The notes: generated from the sequence alone by a model not told the origin. A stretch of 64,000 bases of DNA from Morella rubra (GCA_003952965.2 CM025849.1:31581627-31645626), one strand, 5' to 3'; counted from the stretch's first letter, positions 11,049-23,218 are shown. Numbers and translations: made by a program.

Positions 11049-14000
11049 ATGGACAAGAGTTGGATGAACAAGAAACGAGGGACAAGAGAATATGTGTTGG
11101 GAGTCAATGAGTTTCTAGGTTTTGCATCTAAGAGTGTGGATAGGATGAGAAAATTTGGTGCCCTTGTGCAAAGTGCGTCAATTTCAATAGGTATAGCATA
11201 AGTACAGTACATGACCATTTGATCCAATATGGGATGTCTACGAGTTACAAACAATGGTTTGCGCATGGTGAATTGCAAGATAGGGCAGCATCTAGTAGTA
11301 CCTCTATTTCTGTTCAAGATAGTCAAATGTATGAAACATCAACTGGGATGCATGACTATTACATGAGGTATTTCCATTAGAACCGGAAAGAGAAGCTCAT
11401 GATGTACGAGAAGAAGAGATATCCTAATGATACGTCTTCAAAATTCTATGAAATGCTTAAAGATGCAGACGATCCATTATATGAAGGGTGCACAAAATTT
11501 AGTAAGCTGACTGCTGTTGTACAACTATATCATTTGAAGTGTTTGGGAGGTGGAGTAATACCTCTTTTACGTGGTTACTCCAAACACTGGGTGATATGCT
11601 TCCTGCGGGTGCTAAATTGCCAAAGGACACTTATGAAGCTAAAAAGTATATGAAAGAGTTAGGCCTTGGATATGAAAAGATTCTTGTTTGTCCAAATGGT
11701 TGTATGTTGTTTTGGAATGAGAATGAGAAGTTGAAGTTTGTTCAAAGTGTGGAGCATCAAAATGGAAGGGCAATGGGGAGGGAAATAACTTGTCACATAA
11801 TGAAGGTGGATCATCCAAGAGATCCAAGAGAAAACCATTTTGAGGTGGTTTCCTTTAAAGCCGCGATTACAAAGGCTATTCATGTCCTCAAAAACTGCTT
11901 CTCATATGAAATGGCATCACGATGGAAAATGATGGGTTGTTAAGGCATCCGGCCGATGGTCTAGCTTGGAAGGCATTTGATTCTCAGTATGCTGATTTTG
12001 CTTCTGATCCTCGTAATGTCAGGCTTGGGTTAGCAGCGGATGGGTTCAATCCTTTTGGGAACATGAGTACTAGTCATAGTACATGGCCAGTGATAATAGT
12101 ACCATATAACTTGCCTCCTTGGATGTGCATGAAACGTTCATCTTTAATGCTGTCATTGCTTATTCCTGGACCAAAATCTCCTTCTTTGATAGATGTATAT
12201 CTAGAGCCCTTGATATTGGAGTTAAAAGAGTTGTGGGATGTTGGGTTAGATACTTATGATATTTCTTCGAAAGATATGTTTAAGATGCGTGCAACATTGA
12301 TGTGGACAATAAACGATTTTCCTGCATATGGTGACCTCTCTGGATGGAGTACAAAAGGACGTCTTCATGTCCATGTTGTATGTTTCAAACTCGTTCACGG
12401 TGGTTGGGTAATGGCAGAAAATTTTGCTATATGGGGCATAGACGATTCTTACCATCAAATCATAGGTGGAGAAGATATCGAAGATCATTTGATGGTACAC
12501 AAGAAATGGATCCACCACCCACTTTTATGACCGGTGATGACATTTTGAGGCAACTAGAGGGCATTGAACATTTTGAGTCAAGTGTATGGAAGAAGCGAAG
12601 TATTTTCTTTACATTGCCTTATTGGAAGGATAATATGTTACGCCATAATCTAGATGTGATGCATATAGAGAAAAATGTAGTTGACAATATCATTGGTACA
12701 TTGTTAAATGTGGACGGGAAGACAAAAGATAACTATAAGGCACGTCTTGACTTACAAATCATGGGAATAAGACATGACCTCCATCCTAAGATCACTGATG
12801 CAGGAAAGTGGTATTTGCCTCCGGCTTGCTTCTCAATGACTCGCGAAGAGAAAGAAGGCTTTCTAAAAGTGATAAAGAATGTGAAAGTGCCGGATGGTTT
12901 TGCTTCGAACTATCACGTTGTGTCAAAATTCAACAACGTAATATCATAGGTTTGAAGAGTCATGACTGTCACATCTTGATGCACATTTGATGCCATTGCA
13001 ATACGAAGATCATTAGCAAGCGATGTTTGTAAACCCTTTAATCAAATTGTCATGTTTCTTTAGAGAAATTTGTTCCAAAACTTACGATTAGAGGACCTAG
13101 ATCGACTTGAGGCTCAAATTCATATAACATTGTGTGAACTTGAAAGGATATTTCGCCTTCATTTTTTACTATTATGGTGCACTTGGTCGTACATCTAGTT
13201 GCAGAATGTAAGATGGGTGGACCGGTTCAAGTTCGGTGGATGTATCCTATTGAGAGGTAATTTTTAGAAATATGTTATACGGTTTCTTTGCACGTGTTTA
13301 TTTTTGAACTGTAATATTGTTGTGTAGGTGCATGCATCGTTTCAAATCTTATGTTCGCAATACGGCCGCACCTGAAGGCTCTATTGCTGAAGGATATATA
13401 GCAGATGAATGCTTAACTTTTTGTTCAAGATATTTAGAATCAGTTCCAACGATCTTTAATAGATCCCAAGAAATGTAGAGACACAATGGGAGGAATATCA
13501 TTACATTCGTCTTGATATGAAAAATGCATGCAAGCTCATCGATATATCCTTTTTAATTGCGATGAGTTAATTCAAATTCGCACGTAAGTGATGTTAGACT
13601 TATAACTCTTTCATTAAGAATGTTTATTTCGATGTGAATTAAGTTCTTAGTTATTGTCATGTGTAGAATGCATAAGGATCGATTGAAGGCAAGAAACCGT
13701 AGTAGTCGACCAACAGATTATGTCATCGATAAGATGCATAGGGATGAATTTTGTGACTGGTTTCGAAACTATGTATGTGTTATGTTTAAAATGTTTTGTA
13801 TTGGCTTGATTACTTTGAAACTTACAATTAGTTTAATCTTGAGTTGTTGTTCGAGGAAAATAGGTCAAAATATGGACGAGATGATGAAGCATCAACTTCC
13901 AAATAGAGTTCGATGGCTTGCTAAAGGTCCAAACCCCGAAGCTAGATCATTTAGCCGATATGTACATAATGGTGTGAAATTTCGTACAAAAGACAATGAA

Positions 14001-14434
14001 ATAGGCAGAACAACTCAAAATAGTGGAGTTTGTGTGACTGTTGAAGGGGGCACCACATATTACGGGCGAATATAAGTATCATTGAGTTAAACTATTTTGA
14101 TGAAGAATGTTTTGTACTATTCAAATGTGATTGGGTTGACACAGCTATTGGTAGGGGATATAAAGTTGATGAGTTTGGATTCGAACTTGTTAATTTTTCG
14201 CGTTTAGTGCATACTGGAGATCGATTAAGCGATGATCCATTCATTTTGGCACCACAAGCATCTCAAGTATACTATGTAGCAGATGAAAGACATCCAAATT
14301 GGGAAGTAGTTGTCAAGACCAAACCAAGAGATGTGTTTGATGCTGGTAATGATGACGACATAGATGACTACTGTGAAAATGAACCTTACAATTTCAACGT
14401 TGAGCAAAACTCGAGAATGTACACGATGATTTGA
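11049..14434 (+). pseudogene. TNP2-type CACTA transposase gene, interrupted
   Basis: The order of domains is that of plant En/Spm transposases. At 11049 the transposase-associated domain starts (MDKSWMNKKRGTREY). The lead-in FYEMLKDADDPLYEGC is at about 11437. The TNP2 core (Transposase_21) runs over about 11922-12950, with MRATLMWTINDFPAYG, SGWSTKG, CYMGHRRFLP and HNLDVMHIEKNV. A DUF4218-type segment lies at about 12970-13480 and a DUF4216-type segment at about 13920-14400 (NSGVCVTVEGGTTYYGRI, FDEECFVLFKCDWVD). The frame changes or stops several times: a stop soon after the first domain, frame switches near 11540, 11920 and 12350, and a stop before DUF4218. Some of these positions may be introns, but the core itself is split across frames, so an active enzyme is unlikely. 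Confidence 0.85.
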
Positions 14435-14651
14435 CGTGGTTTAGAAATGAGGTGGAAGGAACAACACTAGATATACCTCAGGAATTTCCTATGGTATGTC
14501 AAATATTCTCTGTTTTTGTGATTGAAATATTTTTTTTTACATGCTCAGATTTACCATATATTCGTTTTATTGATGTTTTGTTTAAGGAAATGTGTTTTGT
14601 ATTGTTGAATTTTATTGAAATCACTTTTATGCATGTTATTGTATAGGTACA

Positions 14652-16567
14652 ATGACGAGGAAGAGATTCAGGACTATATCTTCTTCATCACAGCCACCTG
14701 TGCCACCATCGCAAGAAGCAACGGCATCACAAGAAGCAACGCCGTCACAGCCACCTGCGCATCCTTCAGAACAGGCTACGATGCCATCGTCCGACTATGA
14801 TCAATCTTTGAACGATAACGAAATAATTGGTATGTTCATAACCACAATAGAGATAATCTAAGTTTAATATGTTACTCAATTTAGTTTCACATGCTAAATG
14901 TGCAGGATACTGAAGTCCGGAAAGTGCGTGGCGGCACGCGGATGACGGACGTCTGGAATCTGAAGGAAGACGAATTGATTCCAGTACAATTCAATGGCAA
15001 TGGGCAGCCATTGGGTAATGAAGGGGGAATATTTAACAAATTCACTGGTTGTGTTGCCCGTGTTGCGAATCAAATCCCCCTAGATGCGGCGGATTGGCGT
15101 AAAGTCCCAATGTCAATAAAAGAGGATTGTTGGAGCCTCATGACGGTATAATTTTGGTTATTTGTCACAATTGTTATTCAACTATATGAATTTAATAATT
15201 GACGCACCTAACTGTTTGGGTATATTTTGCAGAAACGGTTTACAATCCCCGAGCCTCCATTGGGGGATATTGTCAAGAGCTGGTTCCTCAAAGATTTAGG
15301 AGAGAAATGGAGGAACTACAAGTGTAGTTTAAAGAAATATTTTGATGAGGCCTTTACGCCTCAGTATGTGAAAAATAATGCTCCAACAGACGTTAATTTG
15401 GAGCAATTTTGCAAATTAGTCGATTTTTGGTATTCTGATGCAGGACGGGTATGACATTTATTTATTTGTATTATAATTTTTATGAATATAACTTATTAAT
15501 TTTAACTGTCTTGATGTTAATGTAGCATCGAAGTCATGGGAAAACAAAATAGATCGCTCCAAACGACGGTCCACACTGCAGGATCAAAGAGCTTCGCACG
15601 TTATGCTCACGAATTGGTATGTAGTACTTTCATTAGTTTGTTTAATAGTATAGTACTTATCATTGCATTCTTATTTGTAATTTACAATTTCATCACGAAT
15701 TCGTGTTTGTGATGCAGGAAAAAGAGAAACAAGTTCCAATCAATCGAGCGGATTTATATAAAGCTGTCCATATGCGTTCTGACGGATCTCCAATAAATCC
15801 GGACGTAGCAGAGAAAATAGTATGTCACTATTACATCAATTTTGATTTCAATGTGCGAATATTAATTCAAAATTTAATTGTATGTTGTATTCTCTCAGAG
15901 GCGAATGGAGGAGATTGGACTGAACGATTCAGGAAGTTCACAAACTTTGACGAATTTAGAGTGGATGGCAGCATCAGTTGGTCACCATCTGACCGATATG
16001 CACAAGTGATTGGTCCAGAACGACATGGTCGCATTCGCGGCGTTGGATTAGGACCAACTCCTTCATCTCATCCTACCAACACCAACGTAAGATCCAGTCA
16101 GCCTACATCCTCTAGTAACGAGAGAGCCGTATTTATGGAAAATAGAGTTCAGATGTTGGAGTCTGAAGTAGCATCGCTAAATCTACAATACAAATGATGG
16201 CACAAGCTTGGGTAAAAGTTTTATTTACTTATCCTCAAGTATTACTATTGATTCTATTTATGTATATTTCGTAGTTAATTAATGTTTGTTTAACTGTTGT
16301 AGGAGCAACGTCAATACCAAGATGTTCCCAATAACAATCAGGTTTCACCAGCAATTCATAGATCATCTCATGCAAGTCGGAAAACGAGTGTTGGTAAGAT
16401 ACAAACATAAATGAATACTGCCATTAATTTAATTTTAAGTATGTACTAAGCTCTTTTATCTTTGTTCATGTCATTACTGTTTGTTAATTTTACATATTGT
16501 AATAGCAGACAATGCCGATGACGCAGAAAGTGGAGGAGCAGATGGTGCTGAAGGTGGAGAGGATTAA
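14652..16567 (+). pseudogene. Second CACTA gene (Transposase_24, Ptta/En/Spm type), interrupted
   Basis: A multi-exon gene starts at the ATG at 14652 (MTRKRFRTISSSSQPP), with a Ser/Pro/Gln-rich N-terminus. Exons follow at about 14906-15148, 15233-15450, 15525-15620, 15718-15822, 15899-16210 and a short last exon ending at 16567 in an acidic EGGED tail. The middle exons (LIPVQFNGNGQPLGNEGG, WLKDL-type and QVPINRADLYKAVH) match the plant transposase Ptta/En/Spm family thought to bind subterminal repeats. Against the minus-strand relative, this copy lacks two bases at the start of the second exon and one base in the late coiled-coil exon (VASLNLQYK then stop), so it is probably broken. Confidence 0.8.
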
Positions 16568-16792
16568 ATTTAGAGTTATTTGTACTTAAATGTCATGACT
16601 TGTTAGCTTTTAGTCTATTGAGAAAATACCATTAACTTATTTTTGTTTGATGCAAAACTTGTAAGACCCCTTATAATGAAATATATTTTGTTTTATTGCA
16701 CTTTTCTTTGTTTGCATTAATCAATTAAATCTATAAAAAAAATTTGTATGGTAGGAAAATATAACCCAAAAAAAAAAAAAAAAAAAAACCTA

Positions 16793-16985
16793 TAGCAGCG
16801 GTCACTGACCGCCGCTATAGGTGAAACCAACGTAAAGGGTTATAGCGGCGGTCACCTAACCGCCGCTATAACCACATGTCAGACCGCCGCTACAGATCGT
16901 CCGCGGCAAAAAGTTGGCTCTATTCACCGCCGCTAAAAAACCGCTGCTATAGGATATAGCATGGAAATTGTACGGCCGCCGCTAT
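16793..16985. repeat. Right subterminal repeat array of the CACTA element
   Basis: Alternating agcggcggtc and gaccgccgctata motifs mirror the left array and end within 20 bases of the right terminal repeat. Confidence 0.85.
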
Positions 16986-17008
16986 AGGCCTTTATTCCTG
17001 TAGTGACG

Positions 17009-18675
17009 TTACCATCAATTGTTACTTGATATTTAGATTTACTCAGTCCATGTCACTTAATAGTGTCACATTTTTCGTTATTGAAATCTATCTACATGCT
17101 TTGTGTATAGTTTGTATCTTGGCGGAAGGACATTTTTAATATAAGTAGTTAATCTCAAAAACTCTTAAAAAAAAGAAATTTAAAACAGAAGGGTAAAATT
17201 AGAAATTAATTAAATCACAGACCGTGACGAAATAATTAAACCCCTCAAAACATCCCACTTACATTCTTTCTTCGAAAATGTAATCCAGAATTATCCATTA
17301 ATTAAAAAAAAAATATGAAATGTAATGCATGAGTAGGCAATATGTGCAAGAACATTGGACTCTTCTACAATATTCTTTCGGAATATGCATCTCTGTTTTT
17401 ATCGCTGGGTACAAAAGTTGTAATCAGTCGATTCTGAAAAGATTTTGTTGCAGAACACACGTCTGTATCCAAAAGACCCCAGAAATGCATCGAAAAAAGA
17501 AGAGGAGGAGATAATACAAAGCAAAAGACCTAGAAATACGTACAACCGACTGTAAGTTCCGTGAAACTCATGAATCAGATAGTAAATGGATCCATCCCTA
17601 GCCAAATATAGAGAGGAGAAATCCTTGGATACTGTTGGTGTTCAGATGTTCACTAGGACTTTCATCTCATCCATGCCACTAGATCAGACCATCTGCCTCG
17701 AAGAAAAAACAGAGCATATTAATTAAGAACATGGAGAAAAAGGGGGAGAGAGATTCATGAATAAGGAAAGTCGCATTTTTTTTCTCTACCCCATATAACA
17801 GTGTACAAAGGTAGTTGTACAAAGTTGGATAGTGCAACCGAAAAATGTTCCTAAAAAAATGTAAAAGGTAAAGATTTTGTATTGTTTTCTCCTATTATCG
17901 TTTACCAAGCCCAATAAATCATGAGCAAAATTTCCCGAAGACCCACCAAAGCGCAAAAAAAATAAATTCCTATTCGAAGAGAATATCATCTGAAACCTGG
18001 CCTTTCGGCAAGAATTGCCCCTCTCCGAGCAATCTCCTAGCTATTTGCTATAGGGCTGAGGCTTTCTGATCATCACTAGGACTGCATTTAAGAGGTAAGG
18101 TATCTGATTTCGAGGCTTTTCTTTCCTTATTATCAGAATTAAATTAAAAGACTTAGCCTGTACTTGGATGGGAAAAAAATTTCTGACAAAAATTCTGTTG
18201 TTATATTGGGATAAATAAAAAAGTTGGAGTAAAAATTGTTGAGTTAATAAAAAAGTATGAAAATTTATAAAAAATAATTGCGAAAAATTTCTGTGCATCC
18301 AGACTTCAGCCTCAGATATATTAGTAGCAAAGTAAAACAGAGGAATCAACATTATCAACTGACGCTCCTGGTGATCTTTTACCGACATAAATGAAAACCT
18401 TTTTCTTTCTGCTATATCTCCATGAGCTTCATAAGAATGGAAACCCAACATACCCAAACGATAAAATCAAACCAAATTACTACATCCATCAGGGTCCTTT
18501 AATTAACACCGCCACCTTTGGAACATGCAATATTACAACACAGAAAATGGAAACGGCGACCAAAACCAGAACCCTCATGCGTTGAAACAGAGAGAAAAAG
18601 GGAAGAGAACTACGGAAACACCTGCAAGTCTACATATCTAACATAACACAGAAAAGTAGTACTCCTTAGAGAAGG
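17009..18675. other. Spacer between the CACTA element and the histone gene
   Basis: No convincing coding region. A short MITE-like unit lies at 18154-18313. The last few hundred bases (about 18340-18675) probably include the 3' untranslated region of the histone gene, but no clear polyadenylation signal could be picked out. Confidence 0.5.
18154..18313. mobile_element. Short MITE-like inverted-repeat element
   Basis: The left end (cctgtacttggatgggaaaa) and the inverse of the right end (ctgaagtctggatgcacaga) are similar, and aaatttct motifs lie just inside both. At about 160 bp with an AT-rich centre it resembles a small MITE. No firm target duplication. Confidence 0.4.
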
Positions 18676-19620
18676 CTAAGACTTGGAGGCTGATGATGTA
18701 ATGTGCGACAAATAGGCAGTCACAGCCTTAGACCCCTCAGCAATGGCATGCTTCCCAAGCTCTCCGGGCAATACCAGCTTCACAGCCCCTTGGACCTCTC
18801 TCGAAGACAACGTTATTCGACCCGTGTACTTGCACAGCTTTGACGCCTCGTCCGCCATCCTCTCGAACATGTCGCTCATCATATTGTTCAAAACCGTCAT
18901 TGCCTTGGACGACACCTCCAGCCCTGGGTGCACCTGCTTCAATACCCTGAACACATACCTCCTGTACTCTTCTCCACTGCCTTCTCGTCTCCTCTTTTTT
19001 CTCCTCTTCCCTTCCCCTTCTTGGGTCCTGGCCTTCCTTTTGTCCCCTTCTTTCGTTGATGGCTCTTCTTGTTTCTTGAAAGTGGTGGTGGGTTTCTCTT
19101 CCTCTTGTGATTTGTCCTCCTCTGCTACTTGATCATCTGACTGCAGGTTTTCTTCTTGTGATGATCTGTCCTCCTCTGCAACTTGAACCAACTGGTTTTC
19201 TTCTGGTGATTTGTCGTCGACTGGAGCTTGAACTGATTCAGTTCCTTCTTGTGATTTGTCCTCCACTGGGGCTTGAGTGGGCTGGTTTTCTTCGTGTGAT
19301 TTTTCCTCTGCTGGAACTCGAACAAACTGATTTCCTTCTTCTGATTTTTCCTCCACGGGAACTTGAACAAACTGCTTTTTGTCTTCTGATTTTTCCTCCA
19401 CTTGAACTTGAACAAACTGCTTTGCTTCTTCTGATTTGTCTTCAACAACAATGGCTCTCAAAGGCTCTGGGATTTGAATAAACCCTTCTTCATCACCATC
19501 CACGTCTCCTGGGATTGGTTTTCGAGCGCTTTCAACTACCGCGACTTGCACGGTTTCTCGCACAAATTTCCTTGTCTTCATCACAGTGCCTACAACCTTA
19601 GGCGGACGCTTTGGTGCCAT
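18676..19620 (-). CDS. HTB8: Histone H2B variant of the H2B.8 (H2B.S) type
   Basis: A 314-residue single-exon protein. Residues about 217-304 are an H2B histone fold (EEYRRYVFRVLKQVHPGLEV, LSSREVQGAVKLVLPGEL, HAIAEGSKAV). The N-terminus MAPKRPPKVVGTV, a long disordered acidic tail and the EEYRRYV and LSSRE variants of the core match the angiosperm H2B.8 variant as I recall it from Arabidopsis, which is found in sperm and seed and compacts chromatin through its disordered tail. Residues 60-149 are six 15-residue repeats of the form (E/D)(E/D)KSxExxQxVQxPV. A basic patch (KRRKKRRR) at 205-212 precedes the fold. The C-terminus reads AVTAYLSHITSS, so the lysine that is ubiquitinated in canonical plant H2B (AVTKFTSS) is absent. 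The tail is longer than in Arabidopsis. The ATG at 19620 is the first in frame. Confidence 0.9.
   Translation of the reverse strand: MAPKRPPKVVGTVMKTRKFVRETVQVAVVESARKPIPGDVDGDEEGFIQIPEPLRAIVVEDKSEEAKQFVQVQVEEKSEDKKQFVQVPVEEKSEEGNQFVRVPAEEKSHEENQPTQAPVEDKSQEGTESVQAPVDDKSPEENQLVQVAEEDRSSQEENLQSDDQVAEEDKSQEEEKPTTTFKKQEEPSTKEGDKRKARTQEGEGKRRKKRRREGSGEEYRRYVFRVLKQVHPGLEVSSKAMTVLNNMMSDMFERMADEASKLCKYTGRITLSSREVQGAVKLVLPGELGKHAIAEGSKAVTAYLSHITSSASKS
19174..19443 (-). repeat. 45-bp coding minisatellite in the H2B.8 tail
   Basis: Six in-frame 45-base units encode the 15-residue repeats of the histone tail. Each unit on the plus strand has a cttctgatttgtcctcc-like core. The repeats explain why the other frames here are also open over about 110 codons. 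Copy number is likely to vary between individuals or species. Confidence 0.85.
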
Positions 19621-20278
19621 CCTTTCCTACTCTTATCGGCCTTCTGCTCTCTGCAATGTCCTGAGGCTTTTCCCTCTGTAAATTACTAGGATTTGAAAAT
19701 TGGGAGTAGATGAGATTTTATGGCTATAGTTGTAGGTAGTGAATTTCTCCTGGGCATTGCCGTCATGGTACAATTACTCGATAAAACCAGTGTTGGGGCG
19801 TTACAGTAGAGGGACACGTGGAGGACAGGTGTCAATTAACTTATTGTTACAATGCTACGTGGGCAAAATTAATTGGAAACCGGAGGTTTCTCGAGGGGAT
19901 TCAGGATTCCACTGCTTTTGAAATTTCTATTTTGCTTTCACTCTTTCTCGTTGATTCGACCTCGGTCATCAAGACAACGAGAAACCAAACACGGGGAAAC
20001 ATCGTACGACTAAGAATAAAATTTTAGTCCTAGGATTTTTAATTTATTTATTTATACTCTGAATCCTTGCTTCCTATTTTATTTTATCGTTAAATTACAA
20101 AAAGATTGAAATACCTTTTCTAAAAAAAATTAGAAAAAGTGAAAAACAAAATAATTTTAATCCTTTTTATAAGAGGTCATTGCAATCTTTTGACATGAAT
20201 GCTTGATCTAAGGGTCAAATTCAAAGGGGGCAGAATTGTTATTTTTTAAAATTTATTAAATGTGAAAAAATAAATAAA

Positions 20279-20634
20279 GGGAAAAATACTTTTCTCACTC
20301 AAATTACTATGTTTGAGACATTACACCTCTAACTATTAATCTTAAACACTTTACACTTTTTATCAAAATTTTTTAATAAAATGACGGTAATGCCCTTGAC
20401 TCATTTTGAATATATTAAATATATTGTTGTTAATTCATTAAATTTTGAGATATTATTATCTGAAGTAAAGTGTAAAGTGTATAATATTGGTAGTTGAAGG
20501 ATGTAATATCAAAGTGAGTAATTTAGGAGGGACTAATATTAGTAGTCGGAAGATGTAATGTGTCAAAACTGGTAATTTAAGATGTAATGTATCATAAACT
20601 CGATAATTTATAAGTAAAAAGTGTATTTATCTCA
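20279..20634. mobile_element. MITE with terminal inverted repeats of about 50 bp
   Basis: The left end (atacttttctcactcaaatt) and the inverse of the right end (atacactttttacttataaa) stay alignable for some 50 bases, including gagacattacacctctaa on the left against gatacattacatcttaa on the right. The inside (acggtaatgcccttgactca) recurs at about 34290 and 50360, so this is a local family. Non-coding, about 355 bp. Confidence 0.65.
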
Positions 20635-22159
20635 TAAATAAATTAAAAGTTATGAAATTCAATTTCATTTTTTACTATGGATGTAAATTATAGACTTTTA
20701 AATATAAATGTACATGATGTTTCCACCGTTATTTTGTGCATTGCAATCGCTTTTACTTTCTTTTCCACGTCACCTCAAGGAAGTACCCAGAAATCTCCCC
20801 TGACAAAAGTCTTTTGATACTGCTGGGCTTGTTGGTCTGGTGGTAGGCATTGGGGCCTATGGGGGTATTTCTTCTTTGCTGGCACTTGACGTGTCAAGAC
20901 CAAGCGAAGTGGGATGGACAGAACTCGTCTGTTGCTGTCTCTCTTATTCGGCGGAAGATGTTGCCACCATGAGCGGCAGTTGATGTTTTGTTTGGGCCTT
21001 TGGGCCCGAGTTTAGATTTCAGATCTTTTGAGACATGTTCAGTTCTGTGGACCTTGGGTCCACTTTGTTTATTGCAAAGGACATTGTACCCCTATTGTCT
21101 AGTAACTTTTGTTTTTTTAATTGGCGTCTAGTAACTTACAGTCTTAATTACCTACTTGTCAACGTTTCTCAAGGAGGGTTTGATGGATCACTTACACTTT
21201 CTGTCGGATTCTCTTTAATTTGTCGATGGAATTAGATGATCCAGAATAGAGGTAAAGATGTAGTATTCATTGAATACTATTAAACCTCAGTATACAATAA
21301 TTAATACATGAATGTTATACAGTCAAACAATACTTGATTTAATATGAGAATATTGTAAAGTCTACATTCTATTTATCTCTTTTTAAATTGGACTGTCCAA
21401 TTCGGACAATAAATTAAAAAATACCATAATCCAGTAAGCATCCGAAAATGTAAACATGATTTGTCAAATAATATTTTTCTAAATTTTAACTAAGCAAACA
21501 TAAAGTTGGATAAAATTTTCGGCACAATTTTTATGAACATTTTAGAGTTGACATTTTTATCTCCAACTTTCACTTGTATTTTGAAAATACTACTCTTATT
21601 TTTTAATTTCAAAAAATTAAAAAATAACAAAAAAACTTCACAATCTATCTCTCCATCAAATCATCCATCCCATCAAAATAAATATAAAAAATTGAATCAA
21701 ATCATCTCTCCCTTTTTCACCAACCTCCTTAAAACTCTAAAATTTTCCAACATCCACCCAAATATACTACAAATTTTTCACTACCTTCTCACAAACTCTC
21801 ATAATACTCTACTCTCCATAGATTTTCCCACCATGGTGTTTGCTATTGATGTATGTTAATACTCTTGTTGGTATTGAGTGATATTCTGTAATGATTATAG
21901 GAAATGTGTTACAGTACTGATGTAGATGTAAATGAACTAGGGCCGTGGCCGTTGCTAGGCTCTGGTTGTTGTGTAAGGTTACCTTATGCGTACAAGAAAT
22001 CAAATATTATTTTAAATATGATGTGAAATCGCACAGAGACACTCTCACTTACGGGTTAGCTGGCTTCCCCACCTACGCCCACCACAGGCCAATAAGGGGA
22101 AAGGATTCCCTCAGAATGAGACGAGGGATTTCGGAAGGTTTCCTGAAGGATTTCGGCAG

Positions 22160-22375
22160 AGGGATTTTGGAAGGTTTCTTAAGGGATGAATTGTGTTTCA
22201 TCTAACAAATCTAACGATTTTAATTAACTCACATCATTTAATGAGTTGAGACTAATCTAAATACACCTATCCAAGCTATATTATTCACTAAATTACAGGA
22301 GTTAATTAAGACCGTTAGATTTGATAGATAAAACGCAGTTCATCTCTTAAGACACCTTTAGAAATACCTCATTTG
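22160..22375. mobile_element. Foldback MITE with long terminal inverted repeats
   Basis: About 70 bases at the left (ggtttcttaagggatgaatt, then aacaaatctaacgattttaa) pair with the inverse of the right end (ggtgtcttaagagatgaact, then atcaaatctaacggtcttaa). The whole 216-bp unit could fold into one hairpin. A second partial copy of the outer motif (gggatttcggaaggtttcct) stands just to its left at about 22126. Confidence 0.7.
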
Positions 22376-23218
22376 AGAGAGAATTCATTCCCGGCCAATA
22401 TGACCCCTTTTTTCTCAGTCTATTTAGCTCATTTTTTTCCTTTACTCCAATAATCCGATGTGCCACACGCGTTGCACATGCTGGCCATTGGAGAGTTTGC
22501 AGTGGGATCACTGTTTTGATCGAGCTGCAGGTTGTGGATACTAAATGATATGGCCTACAACTACAAGCTAATTGATTTCTGACATTAAAGATCATTCAAT
22601 GAAGGTTTAATTCCGATATTTTCGAAGAACAGAATGTCGATGGGGTAGATCGAAAAACGTACAGGAAAGCAGGTGGCCATTATGCGGGGCCCCTCCTGTT
22701 GAGACCTACCCACTTCTGAAAACAAGTAAATTGGGTGAAAAAAAAAAAAAAACCCAAATAGATTACTGGGGCGTAAGTGGAGATTTTCAACTGTCTTATA
22801 AAGAAACCCTACCTCAAGTTCTTGCTGAAGGAGAGTATGGGTTGATCCAGCAAGACTTCGAACTCATCTGTTCGGAGAGAGTGGGGCGAGGGGGCGGTGC
22901 AATCAAATCTTCTGGCGGTGCTTATCCCACGTACAGGCTTGGCTTGTTCTGTTTTCATGGAAATCCTGCGTACTAACAATTAATACTAGATCGAACAACA
23001 ACATTAAAAGATGGAAGATTAGAAAAATAATAATCTTGGATACATCTTACAGGCCATACTTGTTGCTGATAATCGCAGTTATTCCTATAGCTAGCGTGAT
23101 AGTTATTTCAAACTACAATAATATGCAGCATAGAACTAGAAGATCGTGTACATGTAATTAAACGGAAATCGATATAAATTTGATAGTTTATAGGACCAAA
23201 CCATGCTAAAGAAAGATT

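Larger units (their letters stand above)
9892..17005 (+). mobile_element. CACTA (En/Spm-type) DNA transposon with both ends, 7.1 kb
   Basis: The left end starts CACTACAAAAAAAAATAGG. The right end, inverted, starts CACTACAGGAATAAAGG. The flanking triplet ACG is repeated at 9889-9891 and 17006-17008, the 3-bp target duplication of CACTA elements. Subterminal arrays of the GACCGCCGCTATA motif in both orientations lie at about 9923-10130 and 16795-16985. Inside are two genes on the plus strand: a TNP2-type transposase with associated domains (11049-14434) and a second En/Spm-type protein (14652-16567). Both are interrupted, so this copy is probably not autonomous, although its ends look functional. 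A damaged relative lies on the minus strand at 52988-57372. Confidence 0.92.
19621..22784. other. Spacer between the histone gene and the triplicated segment
   Basis: Contains two MITEs (20279-20634, 22160-22375). A TATA-like cataaaat on the minus strand at about 19713-19722 could serve the histone gene. No convincing coding region. Open frames at 21035-21235 and 21506-21859 have low-complexity, AT-driven composition. Confidence 0.5.

Noticed and set aside
19107-19481. Long open frames on the plus strand and in another minus frame over the histone tail
   Set aside because: They are shadows of the 45-bp in-frame repeats. Their composition (FLLVICPPL-type repeats) is the translation of the repeat in other frames.
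20825-20900. tRNA-like text (ggtctggtggtaggc)
   Set aside because: It cannot be folded by eye into a cloverleaf with a T-arm ggttcgaatcc motif at the right distance.
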